From: Micropterus salmoides | Lineage: Eukaryota; Chordata; Actinopteri; Centrarchiformes; Centrarchidae | Direction of reading: 5' to 3' | NCBI RefSeq assembly: GCF_014851395.1 | Contig: NW_024044459.1 | Span: forward strand, 18,920,664-18,984,663 | Length of the DNA: 64,000 nucleotides | Shown here: positions 13,483-24,992 of the stretch, one piece after another | Position numbering within the stretch: the stretch's first letter is position 1 | Layout: every line of letters begins with the position of its first letter | Translations under genes and position numbers: made by a program | Notes under the pieces: generated by a model | Told to the model about the DNA's origin: nothing | What the model saw: only the letters and a program-made list of their open reading frames with translations | The model's database searches: none

Positions 13483-13590
13483 TGTAGCTTCGAAACCAGA
13501 CAATCACACAACTGACAAGCCAGGGGATCAAACCAACAATCTTCCAACTAGCAGGCAACACGCTCTATCTCCTGAGCCATAGCCGCCCCA
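13483..13590 (-). repeat. tRNA-derived SINE head
   Basis: On the minus strand the sequence starts GGGGCGGCTATGGCTCAGGA. It has an A-box-like TGGCTCAGGAGATAGAGC and a B-box-like GGTTTGATCCC about 30 bases further on. This is the internal Pol III promoter layout of a tRNA-derived SINE, and it resembles a widespread teleost SINE starting GGGGCAGCCGTGGCTCAGGA. It is not a functional tRNA, because the arms do not pair properly. Confidence 0.75.
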
Positions 13591-14892
13591 GAGTATGGCA
13601 GGACTGGCAGTGCCTATGTTTTTTTAGATTTTATTTTAGGCTTGAATAACAGGAAGAGCTCAAGGTGTTTGATTGCTTTTTTGCTGCTCTTTAAACTCCA
13701 CTGAGCAGGACTTTGATCCTCACTGGTGCTGAAGTAACAAGATTTTATTAAAAGATCTGGAGGTCATCATCATTGCGTCTATTGCACCCTTGGTGGACCT
13801 TGGAGTCGTATCACTGCCATACAGATTTGTGTTAATGAATAATAATGGCTCAGATGTCATCCATAAATTCATTTCAGTATAATTAAATTTTATTTATATA
13901 GCAACAGTTCATAACAGAAGTTATCTAATTGCACTTTTCTTATAGAGCAGGTCTATACCATACTCTTTGTAATATTTACAGAAACCCAAAAATTGGCCCA
14001 CCATGAGCAAGTACTTGGTGACAGTGGCAAGGACAAACTCCTTCTAACAGGCAGAAACTCAGAGTGAGCGGCCAACGGCCACGGCTGGTGGGTGGGGGGT
14101 TGCAGGAGGAAGGAGAACACACAGTAGCACAATGCAAGTTCCACAGCAATATTATCAATAATAATAATAATAGCAGCAGATGTCGGCCAGGCATATGGTG
14201 GCAGTAGGTGGCTTGCAATCATAGACCCAGACTCTACAGGAGACAGAAATACCTGCCATGTTAATTCTGGTAGCCCAGAATTTGGGTTACTGAATGATAA
14301 ATAGAGAAATCTACTCTCAGGAATCAAAATGAAATAAATACAGCTCTGTGCTGCTAGGAATGTAAAATAAATGTTTAAAAATCTGACAAAATGTTGGCCA
14401 AAGTTTTATTTTTGCACAATTATTAAAAAGACAAATTACTGCCGAGGACAATTTTGATTAGATTTTTGTAAAAATATTTAAGGTTTTTGTGCATTTTTAA
14501 AGCCATTTTGTAAACATTTTTTGCATTCTTATTTTGGAATTTGTCTTTTATGGTGTGCAGAATCAGCAAACAAGGTCAACAAGTTATTTTTCATTTCTTT
14601 GTAAATTTAACAATACTGATTAGACTAGTCATAGGTGACTTAGTCCTCTTCTCCTCTATCTTTGCTTGCTTGTGGCATTGTTTATATGTGCATGGATGAG
14701 ACAGAGAGAGCAAGGTGCCACACCTGCTAACCCTACTAGCCTCATTTATGTTTCATTACAACCCTCAGCCCTAAAATTAGGATGTGTACATCAAATCTTT
14801 ATACTCAGAGAGAAATAGAAAAGAAGAAGTAGAAGATTTCATTCTTGGGACCCTCCTAATCCCTTTGACTGCTCTCTCTAACCCCCTCTACT
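13591..14892. other. Intergenic, no gene seen
   Basis: Only short spurious frames. A small (ATA)n/(AAT)n tract lies at about 14,155-14,173. Confidence 0.55.
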
Positions 14893-14933
14893 CCACACAC
14901 ACACACACATACACACACACGCAAACACACACC
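14893..14933. repeat. (CA)n microsatellite, interrupted
   Basis: CA dinucleotides with one T and one GCAA interruption. Confidence 0.9.
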
Positions 14934-15289
14934 ACATGGGCTGACTTTTCTGAGCACGATGCCCCCATCACATCCACATTATTACACAGCCCGCTAATCC
15001 TGTTTCCCAAATCCCAGTACCTTGGACTCCACTGAGAAAATCCTATTGGTGCAGCATTTCTCCATACGCTCTAGCATACAGGACTCCACTGTCCTCCAGA
15101 CTCTGCCTTTGTCTCCTTCAAGCCTGCCTTCCAGATGTTTTCTCCTGTAAATCACCCCCTAAATCCCGGCACCCCGTCCATAATCAACAATGTCTCAAGA
15201 TTATTATAGCACGCATTGTTGTGCAGAATATCTCGACCAGACACACAAACACACAGACAAAGGGGGCACTCGCCGTTGTTCCCTACCCG

Positions 15290-15325
15290 CCCGCCTGCCT
15301 GCCAGTCTGCCTGCCTGCCAGTCTG
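15290..15325. repeat. (CTGC)n tract with duplicated 16-mer
   Basis: GCCTGCCTGCCAGTCT occurs twice in tandem, within a CTGC-rich tract. Confidence 0.8.
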
Positions 15326-15553
15326 TTGTTTTGCTGTAACTAACTTAGTGGTTTATTTATTGCTACTTTTTGTTTATTGATAGAGTTAGAGTTAAGAATT
15401 CATGAGGCTGTATCCTTTGCTGTGAAACTCGAGGGTTTGTTACTAAGAGAGAAGAGAGGCTCTGCTGTCGGATCACCTCCATCCAATCTGTACGGCTTAC
15501 TTCATAATTAATTGTATGACGTGTGTGCTTGTGAGAGTTTTTGTATGTCACAG

Positions 15554-15562
15554 TGCGTGTGT

Positions 15563-15606
<44 letters not shown>

Positions 15607-15616
15607 ACGTGTGTGC
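15554..15616. repeat. (GT)n microsatellite, interrupted
   Basis: A long GT run with TATG and CAC interruptions near its ends. Confidence 0.9.
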
Positions 15617-15755
15617 AAGTGAAGGATTGTACGTCTATCCAAATGTGTGATAACTGACAGGCTTTTCTCAGCAGCCAGATGATGCCTACTTCACCGTGTG
15701 TAGCAAGGCAGCTGCTCCAAGACTCCTGTGCCAACAGCATGGATTAAGTTGTCCA

Positions 15756-15782
15756 TGTGTGTGTGTGTGTGTGTGTGTGTGT
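15756..15782. repeat. (GT)n microsatellite
   Basis: A near-perfect GT run. Confidence 0.9.
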
Positions 15783-15920
15783 CTGTAAGAGCAAGTGAGA
15801 ATGTATGATTGATGTTTCGTGCTATGCTCAACTGAATACCTGTAAGTGCTTTAGTGGCATCGTGGGATTTCAGTAAGGTTGCATGTTTTGTCGTGTGCTC
15901 ACAATTAACCATCTGTCTTA

Positions 15921-15922
<2 letters not shown>

Positions 15923-16005
<83 letters not shown>
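15923..16005. repeat. Perfect (GT)41 microsatellite
   Basis: 83 uninterrupted bases of alternating G and T, the longest perfect microsatellite in the window. The Cys-Val and Thr-His frames across it are artefacts. Confidence 0.97.
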
Positions 16006-16006
<1 letters not shown>

Positions 16007-16638
16007 ACATGGGAGAGAGGCTCCTATGGGCAAAGGGGCAGATTAAAGAGGTGTGTGTTTGCCGTATGGTAGAAAAGCATGTGTGCTCTAATGAGATTGA
16101 CAGCAACTCTAAGTAGAACCATGTTGTTGAACACTGAGCTAGCAAACATGGTGTACGTTTGGTTTCAGTCAGAGGTGAATTGTGATTAAATTGTTACTCA
16201 TGATTTCCATAATAATGTTAGCATGTGATAAAAGCATTTCACAGTCACTTTTGATAAATGTTGTTATTATGTTATATAAAAACGATTAACAAATATCAAG
16301 ACTGATCCTTTAAACTTGGATGACATTTTCTAGCTATGAGTAAAGTCTGCAGTCTTCTTCACAGACAGCTTGTGTGTTGCCTGAGAGGTAAAATCCAGGC
16401 AAAAAAAAGTCTGCAAATCACTTGCTACTTCTTTTAAAGCTTGAATGCTGTGAGCACAGGGTAAAAACTGAAGGTGACTCTGATTAGCATTTCAACATTT
16501 TGATCAACTCAGAGCATCTCCCATCTGGATTTTGGCGGTTGGAAAGTCAGAGGACACCATTTAGTGGTATTCTAGTGAGAGAAAGTCAAAGTGTAAAAGT
16601 AAGGGGGACAAAAATAGGATCCCCAGTGGACTCCCTTG

Positions 16639-16662
16639 CACACACACACACACACACACACA
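16639..16662. repeat. (CA)12 microsatellite
   Basis: A perfect CA run. Confidence 0.92.
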
Positions 16663-17306
16663 ATGAGACACATTCATTCCTCCTCCTCCATTAACCTCAA
16701 ATCTGATCCCCCTTAACCTGTTTTCACTCCGAGGTCTCAGATAAAAACAAGTGCAACAGTTTTCATCTCCTGATAACCTCTAAAAGAGGAAACACACATT
16801 CTCACACAGTTTAGCACTTGTAGATTCTGAAACATTTCATCGACCTCTGCGAAGTGAATTCACTGGGTGCACGACAGCTGCGATAAAGGTACAAAAGCCT
16901 CACTAATAACTGGTGGTAAATTGAGGAAGATAAATGGCTGTTTGACCTAAATTATATCAAGCAGACTTTGGCTCTCCATCATTAGATCAAGGCAACACTC
17001 GCTGGTGTCAGCTATAATCAAGTCATCACTTCCTTTCCATTTGTTGCTACAAATTTATCACATGTGAAAGGACCATTCAGTGGTTAGAGAAGCTGAATTT
17101 GTGTGTGTGTGTTTGTCTTAATCAAATATGAAAAAGAAGGATTCTCGGAGCTTCACCCCATCCATCAGTGCTACCGTGCTGTGGCCCACTTCACACACTT
17201 GTCACAATATTTAGATGATCAGGAACTATATGAAAGATGGTAAAAGCTGCTCTGCACTTGTTGTAAATGTGCTTGTCTCTGAGGAGTAAACATTACCGAA
17301 TCTGAA

Positions 17307-17308
<2 letters not shown>
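16663..17308. other. Intergenic, no gene seen; part CNE-like
   Basis: The block at about 16,980-17,090 is evenly composed and free of low-complexity sequence, as conserved non-coding elements often are. No coding signal. Confidence 0.45.

Positions 17309-17347
<39 letters not shown>
17309..17347. repeat. (TG)n microsatellite
   Basis: A perfect TG run of about 39 bases. Confidence 0.93.
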
Positions 17348-17348
<1 letters not shown>

Positions 17349-20300
17349 TGTAAGCGTGCATGTCTGTTTCGAATGTTTCAGATGGAGCTATTTGTTCTCT
17401 CAGGCTTAGCAGATGCGTGGTGTGCAAGTAATACAGGGTTCATGATGTTGAAAAACACTTTGCAACATGCATGATTACCACCCATTCAACCGGTGTGAAC
17501 TACTGTAATTGTGTGATCCATCGACTAATGTGCAGCATGTGCAGGAGCAATGCGTGAAACCTGAAGGGAACGCATTCTGATGTGGCGGTATACATCTGCA
17601 AGATGTTTTATACTCTGCTGTCAGCTGTTTAGTATGCTGATGAGCTTCCAACATGCTTGAACATATGCTTGAACAACAGTTCTAACTTATGTTAATATTT
17701 TTATCTATGAGATGTTTTTTAATCAGTATGATGTGATACTGTAGGCAACAGGTACTAATACTGATAACTGAGGATTTATATTTTTAACAAAAATGATCCA
17801 TAACAATGACTTTATTTTGGTGTTGCATGAAAGTAAAACTAAGTTGATCTTTAGATTACATTCAAGTCAAATCTCAATGACTTAATCTCTTTAACAGGCC
17901 ATTGCCAAAAGTATCAGATATTCTGTTGATTTTTTTTAAGACTGGAATGCTGATATACTCAAGAAGCACCCGCAGGGGAAAGTTAATTTGTTTTTCTTTG
18001 CATTAATTTAGATGACTAAGTAACTTGTCTGAATGAGTTTCAGAGTTGTTGCAGTAAATTACTTTGTTGTTTGGATGAGTTGTCATGATAAGATAAGTGT
18101 AAACATTTTTTTTGAGGTTGCACTAATGTGCTGTAGATAGATTGAATCCTTTTAAAAGCCCCCGTCAACAACAACAACTTTTAGAGACCGGAAAACACCA
18201 AACAAGACCAAATGGTCTCTTTGGCTTTGTCAGAGGTGTTTTCTGCACTTAAATATTAGTGTTTCCATTGCTTTTTACAGACATTCTACTTTAAAAGTCT
18301 ACAGCCAAGCTAGTGGCTCTGTGAGACTGTGCTTGAGCTCAGTGGTGCCTTGAGCTAAATGCTAACATCACTAACTTCACTCGGAACCAAAAATGTCAAC
18401 CTATTGGTGGCACTAGAAGAGAAGTAAGAGGGTCACCAAGTATTAAGGACACATCCTCTGGGGACAATGAATGTCTTAAAATGTGTACAAACTTGTATAG
18501 CAATCCATCCAATACTGGTTGAGATATGGACCAAAGGATTATTTTCATTGTTGTGTGTCTTGCAGTTCTTATTCAGTATTCATTATAATTCTTAAAAAAC
18601 AAACAAACAAACAAACAAAAAACACCCAAAACCATTTTGTTTGTGTCAGTGATGGTGGTAAAATGGGCACAGCTGAGCACCATTTGCAGGACCAAATTAC
18701 CCGTAAACACAGCCAGAATAGCTGGAGGATAGGCCTAATCAAAAAAACAAAAGAGAGAATGGATAAACAATTTACCATTTCTGAAATCAGCACAGTTCAT
18801 ATGGGCATTTGAAAGCCATCACACTCTCTAAACATCAAGTTGTCCATTCATAACCATATATCCTATCAATCCTATGTTGGCCCAAGATGTGCTCCAGTTG
18901 TGTTGATAATTCACTTTATAGTAAAGTAATAAAGTACACACTGACTGAAGACATCACTAACTTTCTGAAGGCAAAAGTAAACGCTTCCTGTTCACCTCAA
19001 AATGTTTTTTTCCCCTGTTTTGACAGAATAGATCTCATGTTTTCTGTGTACAATGTAAAGACATATACTCTTGGGTCCTGCAGGTTTGGTTCCAGCCAAC
19101 AGACTTTGTTTCATGTCTGATTCTGCCCATCGTCTCTGTCACTCTCCCCGTGCTGTCTAGTATTAAAGCAGAGATGTCTCAAAATCGTCTCTCTTGCCCA
19201 ATAAAATGAGTTCAGTATATTCATCCAGTATCTCCTTTGTTCATAGGCCGTGATTCATGTGTCGAAGAGCTTGTGGGGGTTTTTTAATAGAAAAAAAATT
19301 CAAAACAGAGGAGTCAAATAGGAGTCACAGCTCTATGTTTTATTCATTGTTGCTCTTCTGTATGGCCATGTTTTCACTTATATGGCTGTTGTTTTCAGAG
19401 AATATTTTTGAGAGCAGTCCATGCCAGTCAGTTTTCAGTCCTTCACCATCTGCTGGTTTAGTGATTGGAGGATGGTCAGCTGTTCCCCAGGGAGCAGGGG
19501 CCCTCTCTGGGCTCCAGGCTTGCCTGTGAGGCACCCTAACCAGACAGAACCACCAGACAGCCTCCTCAGGCTACTGCATGACCCATAACACACACCATGG
19601 GCCACCCAGGCTCCATCATTTACAAGAGAAACCTTCAGCAGTGGCTCAAGACTGTGATTGTGTTTTTAATGTTTCCTTTTCAATCATAACACAGACCTTA
19701 TCTACTTCTAATGTTCAGAAAGCTTAAATGTAATTTCCTAAAATTCATGATAACATGATTTTATTCACTTGTGTCCCCGCCAAATAGCTCAATGATAATT
19801 TGGAATTTGTTCTTAGTACATTTCCCAAAATGTTTCAGGTCTCACACAGATATCTATTGCGTTTATCAGAACATTTTGATTAGTGTCCCTGCAAGTGTTG
19901 TAAGTAAATAATAAAATATTTTTTAATACTAAATTTAATATCTAAAAATATCTTTTTCAATATACGAATAGCAGAGAGTATTAAAAAAAGCTAGGACTAC
20001 TGGAGTGATTTTCTAAAGTGTGTGTTTTTTTTTTACTTTAGCAATAAAACATTTCAGTGACCTAATAATAAATCCAGTAAAGATAAATTTAATGCAACAA
20101 AAAGTCACATTGTGCCACAGTTACCTAGAAAGAGTATACGAGGCTCATGTTTGATAAAATAAGACACACTCTATGTAAATTAATTTTATATAACATAGGT
20201 GAGATATGTTGCCTGTACTGTATATTAGAAGATGAGATTACCAAAGGGTGACCAGCAGGGTCTAACCTAATGTGAATGTCTTAGTGTGTGTAAACGTGTG

Positions 20301-20372
20301 TGTGTCTTTTCCATTAAGAGGTTCTGATGGTCTAACAGTAGTCCAGCTTTCCCCCCACCATACATCTCTATC
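17348..20372. other. Intergenic, no gene seen
   Basis: AT-rich sequence with an (AAAC)n tract at 18,594-18,622. Nothing coding. Confidence 0.55.
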
Positions 20373-20504
20373 TAGTGTGTGTGTGAGTGTGTGTGTGTGT
20401 GCGCGCGCTTTTCTTTGTGTCTGCCTTCTCCTTACTATCTCCACCAGCCAGAAAGACACTTAACATCTGGAGAGGGACCCAAGTAAGGTGTGATAAAACC
20501 CTCT

Positions 20505-20545
<41 letters not shown>

Positions 20546-20948
20546 TGTGTGATGTGTGTGCAAACTGCAAGTGAGGTATTTGTGTGCGTGGGGGAGGGTG
20601 AATTTATACGGAGATACAGATGTAGAAACAAAGACACATGAGGAGGGCAAACAGAAGCAGGTGAAAAAAGAAAGGCATCTTTCTTTGAGAGGTATGCTGA
20701 AACCAAACTGGTAACCCCTAGCACCCCTAGCACCCTTAGCGCATTAAATGGAAGAGGGCCAGCATTCATGTAAATGGGTGGACAAGATGAAAGGCAGGGG
20801 ATGGAGGGGTGAAATGAAAGAAGAAGAAGAGAGAGAAAGAAGAAGGTGAGCAGGAGACAGCCAAGAACAGCTGGGGAAAATGGGAGGGATGAAGAGAGAG
20901 GAGATGACCCCTGGAGAGCCTCATCTCCCACATCAATTATGGAAGAAG

Positions 20949-21000
<52 letters not shown>

Positions 21001-21018
21001 GAGAGAGAGAGAGAGAGT
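20373..21018. repeat. Microsatellite cluster: (GT)n, (GA)n, (GT)n, (GA)n
   Basis: (GT)n at 20,373-20,408, (GA)n at 20,508-20,543, a purine-rich stretch at 20,815-20,920, (GT)n at 20,949-20,998, then immediately (GA)n at 21,001-21,018. The 187-codon minus frame through it is Ser/Leu-rich simple sequence and not a gene. Confidence 0.9.
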
Positions 21019-21370
21019 AAGAAAACACTCTCACAGCTGGAAAACAGCTCAACGAATGCACTGGTGTTCTCTAGTCAACCAAATTTGGACAGACACAAAC
21101 AAACTAATCAACCTCAGCCCAGCAGCAAACTTATTCTTTGGAAAATACTTCAAATTGCAGCATAAATGAAATATACTGTTATTATAGTCCTCTGATCCTT
21201 TAAAAAGAGTAACTATACCAAATGAGAGAAATACTCCATTACAAGTAAGAGTCCTGCATTCATCATTTTACCAAAGTGAAAGTAAGTATTATCAGCAAAA
21301 TGTATTTATAATGCAAAATGGCCCAGTTCAGCATTTTCTGTGTTTTTTAATACTGGATTATTGTTACTGA

Positions 21371-21965
21371 CATTGGTGGAAGGTCAAGTACTGTATTTAG
21401 TATAATACTGAGATACTTTACTTTATTTGATTATCTACATTTTATGCTACTTTATAATTCTACTCCATCACTTATTAGAGCCAAATATTGTACTTTTTAC
21501 TCCACTGCATATGTTTGACTGCAGTTACTAGGTACTTTTCAGATTAAGATTTTGCACACATACCCTAAATAGATCGTATAAAAAATACATTGTGTATTTG
21601 TTTGAAGTACCCACATTATATAAAATAGTTAAATTTTGCTCCACCTCAACCACCAAACATTAAAACTCTGCTTACATCTGAATGCATTTTAATGTTGTAC
21701 CTGGTTGAGGTGGATATAACTTTAAATTACCCAACATAGTTAATTTACTGTGTAACAATGCATCATATTTAATGTGTTAATTTTATGCTTTTAACGTCTG
21801 AATCTTCAAAGTAACTAGTCACTATAGCTGTCAAATAAATGTAGCTGGAGTAAAAAATGCAATATTTTCTTTTGAATTGTAGTAACGGTATAAAGTAACA
21901 AAATAAATGACTCAAGTCAAATACGGGTACATTGGAATTGTACAAAAATACAGTTTAAACCACTG
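21371..21965. mobile_element. hAT-like non-autonomous element (degraded copy)
   Basis: It starts CATTGGTGGAAGGTCAAGTA and ends TTTAAACCACTG, imperfect inverted ends of the CAGTGGTGGAA type. Near the left end are the words ACTTTA, CATTTTATGCTACTTTATA and TTGTACTTTTTACTCCACTG, which are shared with the copy at 41,296-41,990. I know this sequence as an abundant percomorph repeat. No target duplication is visible. It has no coding capacity. Confidence 0.7.
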
Positions 21966-22094
21966 ATTTTATGTTGTAAAAAATACTTTATCAAATCCAA
22001 ACTTGTCAAGCTGCTTGTTCAGATTTTGAGAAATAGAGACTAGTCATAAAATAGTCAAAATAAATAATTATAGTGTACAGGTCAAATGCAATGG

Positions 22095-22720
22095 GTTGAA
22101 ATCCATTACATGGCGTGACGCCAAATTATGGTTTTCATTTGCAGTCCAGCTTTTTGCATAAATATTAGGCATTGATGTCATCAGTCAATGTCTCCACTTT
22201 CACAGCCCTGACCTGTCACTGGGAACAGGGCTGTTAGCACAGCAATGAACAAGCCTTAATGGTAGTCCCCATTCACAAGCAACATTTAACGCCCGCAATC
22301 ACTGCCTGAAATAAAAAGCTTTTTAAGCCTGCGTGTGGGATGGGGGAAGGGTGGGGTGGAATTGGAACGGGTGTATGCATGTTTGTGTGTTTCCACATGA
22401 CATACCTCTCTGCATATGTATGTATGTGCGTTTTCATTTGTTGCACCTTTGCTGATGAACTGTCAGCTCCCTCACAGCTTCCACAGCGCACACGCTCTGC
22501 AGAGGTCAATACGAAATGTCAAGTGTGACGGATGCCCCCTTCACAAGATGCGCGAACCTTGACCCCTCATGTAACAAGGCCAGGTCCGGATGGAACCCGA
22601 AAAACATTAAAAATCCATTGAGTGAGGGCCTAAATGCTTCTCATTATGGAACAATTGGTTTCCTGGTCCAATAATCGCAAATGGGGTTCAGTACACAGAT
22701 TTGGGCAATTCATCAAGTCT
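22095..22720. other. Intergenic, no gene seen; part CNE-like
   Basis: About 22,545-22,700 is GC-balanced, non-repetitive and contains AATTGG, CCAATAATCGCAAAT and similar homeodomain-like words. The conserved non-coding nature is inferred only. Confidence 0.35.
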
Positions 22721-23195
22721 TCTCCTCTCATGCATATTAAGGAAGAATCAGATGGAGGCTATCACTCATTCATATTCATGTGGTAAGACTGAGAAATGCT
22801 GGTTAGGTGGTCATTTGAATTTCAATAACATTTCAGCCGTTTTAAATTTAAGATTTCAAATTTCAGATGAAACTTTTTCCTATAACCTCATTTGACAGTT
22901 CATCCAGATCTCAGAGAATACATTTCCAGCCGTCCACTGAAACCATCAGTGACCTGTCAAAAACACAGCCTGATCTCTCACCTTTTAACCCCTAACTTTG
23001 GAGTCATTCATCAGTTTGAGGATGATTAGTCTGTATGTGTGTGTGTGAGAGAGCAAGAGGGGTCCAATCTGGTGTACAGTATGAGTTTCCATCTGGAGTG
23101 ACAGGAAATCAATGTGGAAGTGCAGCCGTTTGTGCCCAAACCTGGATGCAGCTGAAGTATAATCACCTCACCACTGACCTTCAGGGCTTCGGAGA

Positions 23196-23225
23196 ACACA
23201 CACACACACACACACATACACACAT
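23196..23225. repeat. (CA)n microsatellite
   Basis: A CA run with one T interruption near the end. Confidence 0.9.
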
Positions 23226-23628
23226 AGCACTACATACTGTAAGCACAGGCTGATAAACACGCAGAAGCTGGCACATGTACTGTACACACATATGTTGGGC
23301 CGATACAAATGTGCAGCTGATTATTGAGCTTCTCCCGCTTTCTCTCTCTCCTCTCACACAGACATACACACACATAGAAACATATTGTTGGTTTAAGCCT
23401 CCTTTGGGGGCATTGCATTGACTTATAAATTAATGCCCTGTAGACTTAACTGTTACGAGCACAGTGCTAGTGGAGGAATGGAATAAAAAAAATCACTGAT
23501 CCCCTTCCCCCTTACCCTGCCTCTCACAGCATGACATATTTGTTACATATTTATTACACAAAAGCCTATTTTTCAATCAATGATATTAACAAAGGACCAA
23601 ACCACTACTTGTATTAGAAAGGGGTCGT

Positions 23629-24178
23629 TGTAACTGCCCTCGGTGGGCAAGATGCAGAGAGTCTCGACTGATGCCTTTTACGGTTTCTTTATTAATTACA
23701 GTTCCTCCTTGTCCAATACCGTAGTAAGCACCGTGAAAACTATAAAAATATACAAAATATACAAACATAAGTACCCAATGATAAACCTGAACAACCTCTC
23801 TCCCGCAGCCCCCGCACACAGACAAGATACATACCTAGTTCCGCTTCCCAAGGCCGGATTTGATGTTTCCTTTGTTTTGGCTTTCTTACTATCTTCATGA
23901 GTCAGCGTCTCTTATGTGTGCTCCCTGTCTGCTCGCTCTGCTATTTGTTTGTGGTTTGCGACAACCGTAAACCCGGCAAGTACGGGGTTTATCTACACTT
24001 TCACAGGGGTTAATTTAGCCCAGTGGCGAGATACACTGCCCACCGGTGGATGCTACTGGCACCTGTGGAAGTTGTCTGCCCGTGTTTACTGTAAACCTAA
24101 TAAACATCCTTTACAAATAATAATTTCATGATCATTGCAAATCAATACTCCTTAAATGACTCCAAGCAGACAGTTACA
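23629..24178. mobile_element. Solo LTR with 5-bp target-site duplication
   Basis: The 550-bp element begins TGTAACTG and ends CAGTTACA, perfect 8-bp inverted ends with canonical TG...CA. It is flanked on both sides by GTCGT (23,624-23,628 and 24,179-24,183), a perfect 5-bp target-site duplication. Inside are a TATA-like TATAAAAATATA near 23,741 and AATAAA at about 24,098 on the plus strand, but also an AATAAA on the minus strand near 23,690, so the orientation is undecided. No internal retroelement genes adjoin it, so it is a solo LTR left by recombination. Five-base duplications fit Ty3/gypsy-type elements and some endogenous retroviruses; the family is not identified. Confidence 0.9.
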
Positions 24179-24183
24179 GTCGT

Positions 24184-24954
24184 CTTGGCGATGAACCTGC
24201 AGAGGATAATCAACCAAATCTGCTGTACGAAGCTCATTTTTTTGGTTTTCTAGCCCTCAACTTCACTGTTTTGGTTCATTCTCACTGCTCTTGTAGTATA
24301 GTTTTATGCCGCAGCAGGCATCTGTTTTTAGCAAAAAAAGCTCTAAAAACCCACTGTACACTACCTGCTTAGTAATAAATTGCAGACAGACAAAGCTGGT
24401 GAAAAGAATGGAGCATTTAGCAGCTAAAGAGCAATGTACGCATTTCCCTTTAGGAGTTGGGGGAGACCAATAACAGCTAAAAAAAGAATTAAACTTCATC
24501 AGGTGGCTAGAAACACCATTATTTACCTTTTTATATACTTACTTGTGCTTAAGTGTGAATTACAGTGTTTCTGATAATAATCAACTGAAGGCAGCGTGGT
24601 GCAGAGGATCCCATTGATGCGGGATCAAACTTCATCGCACATTGTTTAAAATATTTTTCCTCAGGTGCTTCTATCCTCAATGCTGTCCCACAGGTCGGCC
24701 GACAAAACTCGTTTAGCTTACACTGAATGCAGCAGCAGTGACAACAAATTGGGGACGCTAGACCCTAATTAGACAAGCCGTCTCCAATCAATTGGTCTTT
24801 ATTCTAAATTTGTTTGAAAATGTGGAAACACACACACAGTAGAAAACAGACACTCCCGTGGAGCCCTGACTGATCTCTCCAGCCCTCAGAAGAGATGGCC
24901 AGACCAGCAGCTGAGACCCCACTGATTACAGTCCAGAGAGGCAGTATAGGACAA

Positions 24955-24956
<2 letters not shown>
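24184..24956. other. Intergenic, no gene seen; part CNE-like
   Basis: About 24,580-24,800 is non-repetitive and contains CTAATTAGACAAGC and CAATCAATTGGTC. It is a conserved non-coding candidate by appearance only. Confidence 0.35.

Positions 24957-24991
<35 letters not shown>
24957..24991. repeat. (GT)n microsatellite
   Basis: A perfect GT run of about 35 bases. Confidence 0.93.

Positions 24992-24992
<1 letters not shown>

Noticed and set aside
13483..13590. Possible functional tRNA gene
   Set aside because: A-box-like and B-box-like words are present, but the cloverleaf stems do not pair and the context fits a SINE.
15854..16145. Cys-Val and His-Thr repeat proteins on both strands
   Set aside because: Direct translations of the (GT)41 microsatellite.
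20368..20931. 187-codon minus-strand open frame
   Set aside because: Its content comes from (GT)n, (GA)n and purine-rich tracts read as Leu/Ser/Pro/Thr-His. No domain, no start context.
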